Shown here: positions 23,387-35,784 of the stretch, in pieces
Layout: the number at the start of each line of letters is the position of its first letter
How positions within the stretch are numbered: position 1 is the first letter of the stretch
Assembly (NCBI GenBank): GCA_029747585.1
Contig: JAPEVF010000143.1
Location: 1 to 64,000, forward strand
Length of the DNA stretch: 64,000 nt
Source: Pleurotus djamor
Taxonomy: Eukaryota > Basidiomycota > Agaricomycetes > Agaricales > Pleurotaceae
Direction: 5' to 3'
Notes under the pieces: generated by a model
What the model saw: only the letters and a program-made list of their open reading frames with translations
What the model was told of the DNA's origin: nothing
Database searches by the model: none
Made by a program: the position numbers and the translations under genes

Positions 23387-24994
23387 ATGGACCCACCAAC
23401 ACCGAGACTGATTACATACGTCGTCTCGAATGAACTCATCAAAGTAAATTCATGCCAGAATTGTTCTTGTCCTCCGTTCATGAAATTTAGGTTTCATCGC
23501 TTCTTCCGTCGAATCGTATGAGGTCGATGCTAGTCCACTCTTTGATCCACTCTCTTGGTCTTCTGTCTCCTTCCTACTCGTCCGACCCCAAGCTTGCTCC
23601 TTTGACCCCAAAGCGTGCTTTGCGCGATGCGCTCTCCATGTACCATACCAATGACTATCTTGATTTTGTTCTCAACCCAAGACGCTCAGCGGAAGCCGAG
23701 GAAGAGGGCGGTAGCTCGAACTCGGCCGACTTTGGTCTGGAGGACGTATGTAGAGTACCGATCGAAACTCTTTTTCGACCAATGCTTACAGCCGACTCAT
23801 TCATATTAGGATTGCCCTATTTTCAAAGGACTTTCGGACTATGTCCCCCTTGTTGCTGGCGCGACACTCACCGCTGCTTCATCCCTGATCAACGGGAACC
23901 TCAACGAAGCGATTTGCTGGGACGGTGGAAGGTAATACCATCGTTTGTTTCGCTTCGCATCTGACCTTGCAGGTATGTATAGACACCACGCTCAGAAGTC
24001 TCATGCTTCTGGCTTCTGCTACGTCGCAGATTGCATCTTGGCCTTACTGGCTCTCAAACGATACCCTATGCAGAAGCTGGGAATAACCCACCGTAAATCT
24101 CGAATAATGTACCTCGATCTCGACCTTCACTTCTCCGATGCTGTCTCTCTGGCGTTCCACACGTCCCGTCCCTCTACGACACCGCAGATATTGGTATGAT
24201 TTTGCACCCTTCTCCTGAGCTACCGAAAACTCTTGAACTGATAGCATAGAACAGACACTAAGTATCCACCACACCTCTTCTGGATTCTTCCCAATATCCG
24301 AGTTCTCTGGCCTCCCAGACCCAACCCATGCGAAATTCGACCCGTTCACACTCTCAATACCACTTTGCAAAGGCGCGTCAGATTCGACATATGCAAGAAT
24401 CTGGCCGATTGTTGAAAGTGTCAGAAGTACTTACGATCCCGACATCATCGTCATCCAATGTGGCCTCGATGCATTGGCTGGCGATCCTTGTGCGACTTTC
24501 AATTGGTCTTTGGGTGCGAATGAAGGTTCATATGGGTGGTGCATACAACGTATACACAAGGAGTGGAGAGGGAAGAAGCTTTACCTGGGCGGCGGTAAGT
24601 TGTTTCATTTCCGTCGAATTTTCGACAAATTTGCCATTGCCCTCTCACTTCTATAGGTGGGTATAACTCCCCAAACGCGGCGCGTGCATGGGCCTACCTA
24701 ACCTCTATATTGTAAGTCGGGTCCATCCTCCCTTGTCGGATGCCATTCACACAACACAGGCTGGACAACCCACTTTCGCTGGATACCGAGATCCCCGATC
24801 ACTCAGCTTTCCCTCTTTACGCGCCTTCCTTCACACTAGACATACCAGCTGGAAATATGGCAGACGACAACACAGAAAGCTACCTTCAGACAATCGAAGA
24901 GAGGTACCAAATAATTAACAAAATACTAAACGAACGTATGAAAGGAACAGGGGACCCGCGCACAGACAATGGGGTAGATATGAATGCTACCTAG
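23387..24994 (+). CDS. Histone deacetylase, class I, HDAC8-like
   Basis: A zinc-dependent lysine deacetylase. Seven exons: 23387-23443, 23491-23745, 23810-23931, 23983-24193, 24255-24594, 24657-24711, 24760-24994, in total 1275 nt or 424 residues, close to human HDAC8. Seen in order: NRMRSMLVHSLIHSLGLL; SMYHTNDYLDFVL; EAICWDGGRHHAQKSHASGF, with the paired active-site histidines; the zinc ligands in MYLDLDLHFSDAV; IHHTSSGFFP; VIQCGLDALAGDP, with the third ligand; and LYLGGGGYNSPNAARAW, with the glycine-rich loop. There is no nuclear signal of note and no extra domain. It would act on chromatin or on other acetylated proteins; which one is not shown. Its stop lies 65 bp from that of the converging Prp3 gene. 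Confidence 0.9.
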
Positions 24995-25059
24995 GGCATA
25001 GGAACGAGACATAAAAGCGTTGGGCAGTTGAATGTTATAGCGGTCGAAAGGGCAGGGGC

Positions 25060-27347
25060 CTAGAACAACTCTTCTTCCTCCGGTTTCCAGTTCTTGGCTT
25101 GATCCCAATACCCCTTCAACTTATCACCAAGTACCTCTCGAGCAGATCCATCCGTGGGACAACTCTTAGGCCTGAACGTATTGAAAGATCTATCCCTCAG
25201 CTGCCCTTCCCAAACCAGCCAGCACTTGTTATCTTCGTATGAAATGCTGTCAGGCTCATCTTCAGTAGATTTGTCTTTCCCCTTGTCTTGTTGTCCTTCA
25301 GCAGACTCGTCTTCGTCGAGTTCGGCTTCCTCTCCTCCACGAGGCCTAGGAGCTTCAGTCCATGCGATACGATGGAGCATGAGGCGCTTGTAGGATTTGA
25401 TAAACTTCGCTGCGCCTTCGACATAGACCATGCTGAATGCAGGGTTGAAGATACAGACCCCCGTCAGGTTCATCTGCTCCGCGTTCTTCTTGACTTTTAT
25501 CCTGTGAAGTGGATGCGCCAGCGTTTTTATCCTAACAAGATGACATTAGCTGGAAACTCGACCCTGCCTCCAGGCAGGAAGACACGCGTACTTGAAGACA
25601 GCACCATATATACCCTTCTTCTCTTGTTCAACTTTCTTGTTCTCAATCTTCTCGCGTCGTTGATCGTCGGTCAACTTTCGTTCAGAGTTCATCTTCTCAT
25701 GGCCGTGTTTGCGCATGGCAACCTCACGTCGGACGCGTGCCTCCACTCTGGTAGGATCTTGAACAGCATCGGATGTAAGAACCTTCATGATATTTGCGAT
25801 GCGAACTACCAATTACGCCGATTAGCAACTGATCAGAAGTAGAGAGGAATGAACCAACCTTTAGGAGGGTCAGGGGGAATAAGACCCATACGAATCCTAT
25901 CTCGCTTGTCCTGGAGCTCAGCTGCGCGGCGTCGTTTCCTCATCTTCTTTTGTTCCTAAGGTCCGCATTAGCGAGAATTCCGGAGGAGACGAATCTTCGT
26001 CACGAACCTTCGAGGTCAGCATCAGTGGTTTAAGCGCAATCTTATTTTTGTCGCCAGGAGCAGGGATTGGAATAGGATGTTGAATGTAGAGTGTGATCGG
26101 AGAGTCGTCCGTATGGATGTAAAGATAAGAGAAGCCATAGGCAAGATCATTGTAAGAACCACCAGGAAGTAACGTTTCGTCCCACCATTCGGCTTCGGGA
26201 GGTGGAAGACGCTGAATGCCAAACGTTGAGCAACAGTGTCATTCGGAAGGAACCATGAAGACTGACCCTGATGTTCTTCTCCAAGGTGTCGAATTCGGAA
26301 TCTAAACCAGCCTTACGCGCACTTTCTGCGATACGCTGTTTCAGAGCCTCGAGTTGTTGTTCCTGTCGCATTTGGTTCGCAAGTTGGACATATTTGCCTT
26401 TAGAGTTGAATCGGAAGGACCGGCCCATGCGTTCCTTAGGAGCACCATCAAACCCAGTATCCTTGACGGGTGCCGAGGTATATGGGTTCGAAGTATCGAC
26501 GATAGGGATAGAAGGAGGTGGCGGTGGCGGGGTCGGTTGATTGCGTTCGTTAGCTTTAATAGAGGCAAATTTGGGCTGCATAGGCTTGTATCGGTCCTTC
26601 TTTGACTGCGGTGCGACAGGCGTGGTGTCGAGGAGAAGAGGATGGGCAGCCATCTTGAGGCCTGCGCCTTGTTGGGCTGGCTCTGTTGGCTTGGCTTTCT
26701 TCACTTGCGTGGTTGACTACAGCCAGTATGAGCCTTCGAGTCGAAGCGGAATAAAGGCTCTGCGCACCATGTAAGGATTTGATTTCACGGCTACCTTCGT
26801 CTGTGCCTCCGCGACCCTTCGTTTTGCCTCTGCTACTCGTCTGGCTAGATCATCCGAAACTCCAGCTAAGGGTGTTCCAGGTGTTCCAGGGGTGGAGGGT
26901 CCTGAAGGAGGAGTAGGAATTGCTAGGCCGGGTGCTGCGACGGCAGGTTTGGATGGAATAGGTGCAGCCAATGACGGGGTAGATGCCGCCATTTTATTCT
27001 TCATGGCAGCCATCTTGGCCGCAATTTCCGCCCTCTTCTGCTCAATCAAGGATTTCTACAGCGGATGGGGCATTGGTGCTGCTTTGCATCAAGACATGTA
27101 AGATTTGAAAACTCACCGCTGCTCCAAGACCATTTGAAGTACTCTGAAGGATAAAAGGTTATAGAAGCGCGTCAGAAACTGAGTTGGGAGGCATATTCAC
27201 CTTGACAGAGAGGGGAAACCGTACTCACATCGCTGCAAAGCAAGATCAAGTTACTAACAGTCCGAAAGAGTGGAGAAATGCGGACCTTTTGGGTTTCTTG
27301 TTGGAGGCATCCACGGTGCCTTCAAAGGCGCGCTTCCTGTCGCTCAT
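25060..27347 (-). CDS. PRP3: U4/U6 small nuclear ribonucleoprotein Prp3
   Basis: A component of the U4/U6 and U4/U6.U5 tri-snRNP, needed for spliceosome assembly. Opening exons: 27347-27286, a 4-nt exon 27232-27229, a 27-nt exon 27143-27117, then 27055-26768, 26716-26267, 26211-26008, then from 25955 on; the last exon ends at 25060. Phases agree throughout. The N-terminus MSDRKRAFEG is basic. The PRP3 domain spans exons 5-8 (FNSKGKYVQLANQMRQEQQL; PPPEAEWWDETLLPGGSYND; HPIPIPAPGD; RKRRRAAELQDKRDRIRMGL; DPTRVEARVRREVAMRKHGH). The C-terminal DUF1115 ferredoxin-like domain has MNLTGVCIFNPAFSMVYVEG and ends GYWDQAKNWKPEEEELF. An Ala/Pro-rich linker with several SP/TP pairs lies between. Confidence 0.92.
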
Positions 27348-27537
27348 CGTAAGACAGAATTTGGACTTGGCCTACGCAGGTGACGATGATGGGAGAATCG
27401 AAGAATGGTGACTCGGCGTTGTTCTAATCCTGAGAGATTCGTTCTGACCGTGGGAACCAAAAACAGTGACAAAAATTTAATTTTGACAAAGTCTTGCAAC
27501 TTCAAGTCGTCGGTCCAAGGTTCTCCTCCCACTCAAA
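27348..27537. promoter_or_regulatory. Shared promoter region, Prp3 and basic protein
   Basis: Just 190 bp between divergent start codons. No TATA box was recognised. Confidence 0.45.
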
Positions 27538-28160
27538 ATGAATCTCGCGAAACTTGCCAGTCCTTCGCCTGCTGCGCTGAACGAGGGTATCTCCATCGTG
27601 CGCCGCGTAATTGGTGCACAATCAAAGTCGGGCCTGACGACCTCCGAATTGTATCGACTTTCCCTAAAAGAGTCGCCTACATCTTCCTTCAAGCCCTCTT
27701 CACCTCCGACTGGTTCCCGAGCCGCATTCATAAACCCCATTCCCAAACCTCCTCATCCAGAACATCCCATATACTCGAAGACGTGCGTGACTTATGGGTT
27801 TTCCCTTCATTCGGAATTAATCCTCATATTGCGACAGTTTCTTGAAGAGAGCTATTCTTCCTGTTCTGGAGGGGAGACGCGAAATCNCAACTCGTGCGCA
27901 CGACGCGTCTCCGTGCTGTTAACCAGCCAAAGGAACTTGCTCCAGGGAAGGCTGCCAACAAGAACGCGACCAAGCAGTCAGCAGCACCTATACCGGCGTC
28001 CCCCGTAACGGTGTGGTTGTGGAAGCCAGTTGACAAAGCAACCTTGCCACAACCCAAACCCAAGTCGGCGGATGTCTCCCCAGCGAAGGAGGACTGGGGG
28101 CATCTGAACAAACGGAGACGCGCGTCAAGAATCGCTAAGCTTCGTGGCGTATCTCATTAA
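27538..28160 (+). CDS. Small basic protein, possibly mitochondrial, unknown
   Basis: Exons 27538-27782 and 27838-28160. The N at 27887 must be an extra base: without it the coding length is 567 nt (188 residues) and the frame passes from LPVLEGRREI into RTTRLRAVNQPKELAP; with it the frame breaks. The N-terminus MNLAKLASPSPAALNEGISI is free of acidic residues until position 16 and could be an import helix. The middle has SKSGLTTSELYRLSLKES and a Pro-rich stretch, then TVWLWKPVD. The end is very basic (HLNKRRRASRIAKLRG). This composition suits a mitochondrial ribosomal or RNA-binding protein, but I do not recognise the family. Confidence 0.65.
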
Positions 28161-28439
28161 GAAGCCTGAAGAGCTGAGAGTCGGGTTGAAAACTAGACGT
28201 CCCGCTGTTCGTTTAGATTTATTGTGTGCGCAAGTCCCTTAATTCTTATCTCTTCGGAGCGTTTCTTTCGCATAAATAAATCCCTTCGAAGTGCTTGTTT
28301 CGGTATGGAAATCTCGATCGAAAAATATACTGCTGTCGCCCACGTTTTGTCCTCCGATCCGAACTATGATCCAATATATATGCGGTGGGGCAACATTTGG
28401 GGTCTCCACACACCTCTCACTCACTGACCTCCATCTCGT

Positions 28440-30646
28440 ATGACTTCCCAAAGTTCTGAGACTCGCCCCCTCCTCGGACCTCTCCAATCTTCAGGCGACG
28501 AGCCTGATAGAGTACACCTGCGAGCCTCCGGGTCGCGAGCATTCCGACAAGAATTAAAAGCTCTAACGAGAGCATCCATTCCTGTGTTTTGGTGAGTCAT
28601 TCTCCTCCTGCGGGGAATCTGCCCTTCTAAAGTCTGCTCTAGGACGTACCTTTTAGAATACAGTCTCATCATGGCCTCTGTCGTCTCGATTGGGCACTTG
28701 TCTACTACGGCGCTTGCGGCCGTAACATTGGGCACTATGACTGCCAATGTTTCAGGATTTTCTGTTATCCAAGGATTGTCAGCGGCTTTGGATACCATGC
28801 TCCCACCCGCGTGGACGTCACCCCAACCGCAATTGGTGGGGTTGTGGACACAACGAATGTGTGAGCACCATTTACTGGACGGCATATCTTCTTGGTCTTC
28901 TAAAAGAAAATACTATACCTGGCAGCTGTCATCACCCTCGGTTGCCTCATCGTAAGGACTTTTCTGATCCCGCCCCGAGTAATGAACGTTTAAATCTGAC
29001 TGACATTCATACAGCCAGTGTTTTGCATATGGTTTAATGCGGAGAGGATTCTACTACTTGCTAGGCAAGACCCAGAAGTCGCGGCTCTAGCGGCGCTGTA
29101 TCTCAAGTGGGCTTCTTTGGGGCTACCTGGTGAGCTATCGCTTGTGTTGGGTGGATATACTCGCGGAACGTAACTAACTTGGTCCCCATGGGTAGCCTAC
29201 GCGTTCAACTGTATCAGCAGGTTAGTTTGCTCACAAGACCATGTTTTCCATTGGTGACGTTTAGGGTACCGAAGACGCTATTTCCAGTGTCAGGGTAGGT
29301 CGAATACTTTTATCCTTCTCTATTTTTCACACTAACACCTATACCCGTAGGTTTGTTCTCGGTTCCAACACGCATTATTGCCTTCGTAGCACCGATCAAC
29401 ATCTTACTCAACTATCTCCTCGGTTTGTCCTTCTCACCGTCCTTCTTTTACACTTCTATCTGCTCACTCAGGATGGGGATATCTATAGTTTGGGGCCCTC
29501 AGCCTTTTGGGTTGGGCTTCATTGGAGCACCGATCGCCACGGCCATATCGTTCAACATCATCGCATTGCTTTCCTTAATATATGGCATCCTGTTTGTGCC
29601 ATCAACTGCATGGCATCCGATATCTTCCAAGATGTTCACGAACTTGGGCACGCTGGGTGCTCTGGGGTTAGCTGGCGTAGGTACGTGGTTTTGTTACTTG
29701 TCGGTCCTCCTTCTTAATTGGTAATACTTCTCAGGCCAAACAGCGTCCGAATGGTGGGCATGGGAGCTCGCAGGCCTCGCTGCTAGTCTGTTAGTTCACG
29801 CACCCTTCTCTCTTCACGGAAGTCCATTTTACATATCTCACGCACCTTCAAAGTCTAGGTCCAGTCTCGCTTGCTACTCAGTCGATTTTGATTGTTTCCT
29901 CCTCGTGTACATTCCAGGTCCCATACGCCATAGGAATTGCCGCTTCAGTTAGGTTGGTCCCTACTCCCGCTTAACCTTCACCTATGACCACCGGTCTTTA
30001 ATTCCCGTCATTCTGGAATATGTAGAATAGGAAACTTCCTCGGTGAAAGAAAGCCTCATCATGCTCAGAGCGCGTCGACTGCCGGGCTTCTGATTGGTCT
30101 TGCGGTCTCGATGATCACGACAACTGTATTCATCGTTTTCAGAAACTCCTGGGCCAAATTATTCAATGATGACGAAGAGGTCAATCTGCTTGTCGCAAGG
30201 ATCCTACCGTTGGTTGGGTTATTCCAGATATTTGATGCGGCTAGTGCGGTGGCTGGTGGTTCGCTCCGAGCGAGAGGCTTGCAGGTGATCTGCTTTGACT
30301 TTCAGAGAGGGTTCTCGGGGCTAACTCCTCTGTAAGGCACTTGGGGCGTACCTGAATCTCACCGGATACTACATCATCGGTAAGTGGGTTTTGCTCCATC
30401 TCTTCTAGTTTACACTCAGCCAGATTGCTAGGTCTTCCCATCGGAATACTCCTTGCCTTCAAGGCATCGATGGGTTTACTTGGCATCTGGATCGGCCTAA
30501 CCGTTGCGCTCGTCAACAATTGTTTCTGGGAGTTGTGGGTGGTCCTTCGCACAGACTGGAAGGAAGAGGTTCAGAAGGTCGCTGATCGTTTGTATGAAGA
30601 GGATAGAAAAACTTCACCAAATGCTTCTGTATCGTTTTCGGCTTGA
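28440..30646 (+). CDS. MATE family transporter
   Basis: A multidrug and toxic compound extrusion antiporter, moving organic cations or metabolites out of the cytosol or into vacuoles in exchange for H+ or Na+. A multi-exon gene: exon 1 is 28440-28591, exon 2 begins at 28643, and the last frame ends at 30646. Marks of the family: YLLEYSLIMASVVSIGHLST (first helix); FSVIQGLSAALDTMLPPAWT and SPQPQLVGLWTQRM, the conserved block of fungal and plant MATEs; APINILLNYLL; GFIGAPIATAISFN; TASEWWAWELAGLAAS; VPYAIGIAASVRIGN; and LVARILPLVGLFQIFDAASA. Roughly 480 residues and 12 helices are expected. The middle exons are short and some borders are uncertain. The substrate is unknown. Confidence 0.88.
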
Positions 30647-31129
30647 ACATATAATATAGATCCTTAGATGCGTTCCTAGAGCTATGGTATCGACTGTTAG
30701 CTGCATAGTTTCATCGATATGCACTAATTTGTCCCAGAAAGGATCGACAACGCAACAACAACACAATGTGAACAACCGTTTCCCGTGCTCGGAAATTTTA
30801 CGAACAGAGAGGCTTTCAGAGATCGTGAGTTCCCATAGCTGGCATCAGCTACTGTTCATATACAGATGCCGGTTACTGGATCATCTCCTGCAGATGGGCT
30901 TCAGAGAGTGGTCGGCCTCTTCGAGCTGTTTTCGAGATCACATACGCCAAAAATAACCAAAAAACCAACCAAAAACGGGAACAGGAGGGGCGCCTGCATG
31001 AATAGGAGCTATCCGTGGGAACACTTTGCAAATTCCGGTCATGGTGCTGTCCCTATCGTCACGCACAGACCACACGACCACACGATCTATTGCGCGTCCA
31101 CATCACCAGACGCTTTCTTCTGAACCACC
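30647..31129. other. Intergenic
   Basis: 3' region of the MATE gene and 5' region of the Dcp1 gene, including an A/C-rich run near 30950. No gene was seen. Confidence 0.5.
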
Positions 31130-33836
31130 ATGAATTCTCGACGAACCCCTTCTATCGCTAGCAGCAGCCCTCGTAACAGCCCTCATGTCCCCCGCCAGCA
31201 AGTTGCCAGCCAACTTGGCCGACAGCGACCACCAAGCACCCGTGGCATCGCACCGACGCCGACACCACCCATCGTCGAACCCTCACCAGCATCAGGCTTA
31301 GACAGACCCGCCATGTCGTCTGCATCTTTGTACATTTCAAATCTCAAGGTCCTTCGGAGGAGAGACCCATCTATTATTTCCATATTCGATCAGTTCAGCC
31401 ATGTATGTGTGTATCATCACAACGGAGACAAGTGGGAGAAGCAGGGGTATGAGGGGAGCATGTTTTTGTATGAAAGGTGCGTCTTTTTTTTCTTTTCAGC
31501 ACGGTGTTTTATCGATAACATTCCGGGTTAGAGACTCATATCCACCCTACGGATTTTACATCCTCAACCGTATGGGTATGTCCGATTATATACAACGCCT
31601 ATACCCAGAAGACAACGTTAGTGTACATGGACGCTACTTGATGATGCGTTCATATCCTCAGTGGACCGCTCGCCGACTAGAAAATGTACTACAAACTTCA
31701 TTAGCGGAAGGAAGACCCATACCGGACAAATTTTCTCCTGAATGGGACATTGGTGTCTCAGAGGAGGAACTCAAGCAGATGGACAAAGGGCAAGGATTTA
31801 CTGTTGGACTCTGGATATTTGCCCATGATTCAGCCGATTCAATGATGGATGTCATGACTCGGTGAGCCTTGTATTCCCTTTGTTCGACACCCCTTTTACT
31901 GAGGCGCATCCCTTGTGCCAGACTCTACTCATACATCAAACAAAACCTTCCATATCCTGAAGAGTTCAAATACGGTCCTGATCGTCCCCCTCGTCTCAAC
32001 ATGATCCATCGCATGGCTTCCGTCCCCCCTGCCAGCGAGTCCGATGCACACATTGAAAGCATTGACCGCGCCATTCATTCTGCCTCCACGAAACCTGCCA
32101 CTCCTGTACAAAGTCTCTTCAAAGGCTTGATGAACGGTAGCACAAGCAAACCAGCTGATACATCGGAGCTGGATAAATTATTTGCCAAACTGAACCCTCC
32201 TCCTCCCTCTGTTCCACCGACGGCACAGACGCTCACGGTGGACAGTCTCTTTGCTAGCCTCGGTGGTACCACAAAGGCAAAATCGCCTCCACCCACTTCA
32301 TCCACAAGTAGTGCATCTACAACCGGATTGGCGTTGCTAGATTCCATATTTGCCTCGGCGACGCCAACTAGTCAACAATCCACCATTTCGACTTCTACAT
32401 CAACCACAGCTTCCGCACCCTTAAGCCAATCGTCCTCTGTTTCTTCTTCCCTCACAGCTACCCTTGGTTCTCAATCATACCGTTCGGGCTCGCGAGCCAC
32501 TCAAAACCCACCCAACCCTGAACCGGAACCCATTATAATTTATTCCCCCACTCCTACCACCTCCGCTCTACCCCAGATACTCAATCAAGATGTCATCTCG
32601 ACGCTATTGGGACTACCTTCGTCACGAGCGTCTTCCGCGGCGCCCACTACCACCTCGTCGAGTACTCGCACTAGCGATAGCTCGAGCACACGGAGGAGCG
32701 GGAGGGAAGGTGGGGATGAGGATGATGGAGATTATTCCTCGGATGGCGGTCACTCTGAGTCAAGTACAGTGTTGGATCGCCTCCTTGTTGGAAGCAGGGA
32801 AGTTGTGAACGGAGATGTCACTCCTCGCGTTCCTACAAATGGATATGGATACGATCGACCCTCCAGTTCATCGCGTCTCCAAAACTTTGTCTACCCCAAC
32901 AAGAAGTCTGCTCCACCTACCGCCCCCACGGCCGCAGTCCCTCCTGCTGCACCACATCCTTCTCATAACGGTCAACACGAAGCCATTGTCAACGGTCACC
33001 ACACACAAGCCTCCCGCTCAGGTGGTGAGCTCTGGGAGAATACCAGCAATGATCGCTTTGTAGTGGATGGGGGTGACGATGATGAAATTCTCGAACTTGA
33101 CTTTGCTGACACCCGTGCCCTGAGCGACATGAACGTCTACAAGAAGACACTGGCACGACATGACAATAGTTCAAAAGCAGCACCTACCAATGGTCGACTT
33201 TCAAGCTCCACCACTGGCAACAAGCCACCCGCATTGCATTCACGAGACGGAAGCAGCAGTGACGCTAACGTTCGTTCCTCTGCAACAAATAACAAAGACA
33301 AGAAGGACAGAAGGAAGAAGAATGGGAAGGACAGGTCTCCGGAGGTTGACAAGACTGTTGTTGGAGCTGACAGGAATGTTTATAACGTCCCTGAAGCAGT
33401 TCCAAATTCATTGCAGAGGCAGCCCCACTTGCGTGCTGTCGCAGCGATGTCCACTCCCTCACCCATCGCTGCGCTTCCCCCAACTTCCCTTTCTGATCCA
33501 GCTATCCTTTTGTCTTCGTTGAAAGCTCCTCCGCAAGCCCCGTCGAAGACAGTTGCTGTTGCAGCGCCAGTCAATGGCTACACCAAGAATGACATTTTGC
33601 CTGCCGCGCCCCGCTCAACTAGTGATATTGCTAGAGAGAGCATTCTTGCCACGGCCGCCAGTAAGATTGGCAAGCAAACTAAATTGGAGAGAAACGATTT
33701 TGTCAGAGAGGTGTTGACGCTCATTCACGTACGTTGTTGTTTCACATCGTGTCCCGTACTTGCTCACAGACACAATTTACAGACCGACAAATCTTTCGTC
33801 GATTCTCTCTACCAAGACTATCTAGCTCGATCATAA
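31130..33836 (+). CDS. DCP1: mRNA-decapping enzyme subunit Dcp1
   Basis: Activates the Dcp2 catalytic subunit in 5' cap removal and acts in cytoplasmic P-bodies. Exons 31130-31476, 31532-31861, 31922-33728 and 33783-33836 sum to 2538 nt, 845 residues. The EVH1-like domain runs from about residue 65 to 235: NLKVLRRRDPSIISIFDQFS, HVCVYHHNGDKWEKQGYEGS, PPYGFYILNRMG, GLWIFAHDSAD. It is followed by some 560 residues of disordered Ser/Thr/Pro-rich sequence and a short C-terminal helix (RNDFVREVLTLIH, FVDSLYQDYLARS) like the Dcp1 trimerisation element. Yeast Dcp1 lacks the long linker, while animal and many basidiomycete forms have it. A Pro-rich N-terminal leader of about 60 residues precedes the domain. 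Confidence 0.93.
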
Positions 33837-34485
33837 GCGCTTAAGCACTGAGTCATCTCAGTGACCGTTTCCTTGCCCTCCATCCACACGTTCATTTCTC
33901 TTCCTTTTGCCCACATCTCTATCTCTACCTTCTCTCCTTTCTTAGTATACGAAACTCACGAAGCCACTCGCTCTAATGATCACTCAGAATCGATGTATCA
34001 CTGCTAGCCCTTTTCACGGTACCATCTGTACATATATCGCATTGCTTTGTTTCTCAGATGCCCTTTTTATGATTCACGTCCTCCCTGCTCCCATACGTTA
34101 TACGATACATCCGCCTTCCATTGAATATCGATCCTGTAACCCCCATTTATCCCTCTCCTCCCTCCGAACCCACTTTTGTTACAGCACATACTCCCACCAC
34201 TCCTCCAATCATACCGTCTCCCACCAGATACTGCCCTCCACCCACCCTGTCGGAATGCATCATAGTCGTTCCCCTGAATAGCGCTCACCTGCATATCTAT
34301 CTACACTGGAGACTGGAGGCTCCAACAGTATGAATATTTCCAGCGCAGAAACCTTTCTTCGAACACGCTCTCCACTCGAGAAGCTGGAAGAATCACTTAG
34401 TACTTAGGAGCTATGTATTAGGAGGACGGTGTCACGCGTCGTTAGATCCCTTCCGGGCGCCTGAGCACTGGGTCACATTTCTGAA
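33837..34485. other. Intergenic, CT-rich
   Basis: Probable 3' UTR of Dcp1 followed by the uL16m promoter. Only pyrimidine-rich text was seen, no gene. Confidence 0.5.
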
Positions 34486-35295
34486 ATGCTCTCCCTTCTC
34501 TCCCAGTCCTTTGGCTTGGTTCGGAGTCTCCGTCCTGCACAGAACTCTCTCGGCTTTGGCCCGTTGAACATTTTCTCTCGTCAAAGGTCTCAATTAGCTC
34601 CTCGTCAAGTCAAACATGTCAAACGACACAAGGGACGCATCCCGATCCCGACCGGAGGCTCGACGAAAGGAACAACTCTGGCTTATGGCGAGTGGGGAAT
34701 CAGGATAAAAGGGAATGGTGTGCGGCTGAGTGCGAAGCAACTTACGACTGCGGAGGAAGTCATCAAAAGGAAAATCAAGGTCATTAAGGGATCCAAGGTC
34801 TATCTACGCGTCTTCCCCGACATTCCTGTCTGCATTAAGGTCAGTATAGTCGCTGAACCATTGTTTACTTCGGGAATCTAAAGCCTTGAGACTAGGGTAA
34901 CGAAACTCGTATGGGAAAAGGGAAGGGCACATTTGAATTTTGGGCAACTCGGTATGATGTTTCTCTGGTTTTTGACAAGATACACGAATTTAACTGCATG
35001 TTCTATGTAGGGTGCCCAAAGGACGCGTTATCTTTGAGATTGGTGGTGTTCCTATACGAGAGGAGCTTGCTCGAGATGGTGTGTCCCCAATTCCTCATAT
35101 CAACACTTTTTGTTGAGCACAATGATTGTAGCATTGCGTCAGGCAGCGGATAAACTACCCACTGTCATGGAATTCATTAGCCGTTCAACGCCCCCGCGAC
35201 TAGGCAATCTCGTTTTACACCCACCGCAACCCGTTATACCGGAGGCCGACTCTGACGCAACCCCGATGCCCCCGACGTCGTCTGTAGCCTCATAA
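34486..35295 (+). CDS. Mitochondrial large ribosomal subunit protein uL16m
   Basis: Part of the mitochondrial 54S subunit near the central protuberance and tRNA sites. Exons 34486-34839, 34896-34951, 35011-35078 and 35132-35295 sum to 642 nt, 213 residues. A basic import leader (MLSLLSQSFGLVRSLRPAQN) precedes the L16 domain: KHVKRHKGRIPIPTGGSTKG, YGEWGIRIKGNGVRLSAKQL, VYLRVFPDIPVCIK, the signature GKGKGTFEFWATRVPKG, and FEIGGVPIREELARDALRQA. It ends with a short Pro-rich tail. All splice phases agree. Fungal Mrpl16 has the same layout. Confidence 0.93.
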
Positions 35296-35784
35296 TTGCA
35301 GGACTTTTGAACCTTTTTGCATCAGTCTCTAGAACACTCATTTAATGCACACAATGTTAACCCGCAATGAGCAGTTGAGTGAGCAGCCCATGTGTGTTTA
35401 TTAATAGGTGTCTTAGAATCCCAGCCCCGTCGAAGCCAGAGAAGCTTTAGGATCGGGCTTTAGAAACATCCTACGCATACATATCTGTGGTAACAACAAT
35501 TGGCAGCAACCGACGCCGTTTCTTACACCATACATGTCATTGCTGCACCTCTAAAAATGTCAGTTAACCGCCTTGGGAGCGGACTCGGCGCTGTTTTCAG
35601 ACACCAACTGCTTCTCACCATCCTGCGACTTGCCTAAAATGCATTCTCACATTGCCGAGATGAGAAGCAAGCTCACGCTAGAAAAACTTTATAAACGCTC
35701 AATGGCTAGCTGCGTCGTTCTCCCTTCGCATAAATAAGAGGACTCATCCCGTGGGATGGTGCACGAAGTGCTCCCTTGTTCCCC
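35296..35784. other. Intergenic with promoter of the GMC gene
   Basis: 3' region of uL16m followed by the GMC promoter, with a TATA element at 35690. No gene was seen. Confidence 0.5.
35690..35695 (+). promoter_or_regulatory. TATA box of the GMC oxidase gene
   Basis: TATAAA, 90 bp before the start codon, a plausible distance for a basidiomycete core promoter. Confidence 0.5.
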
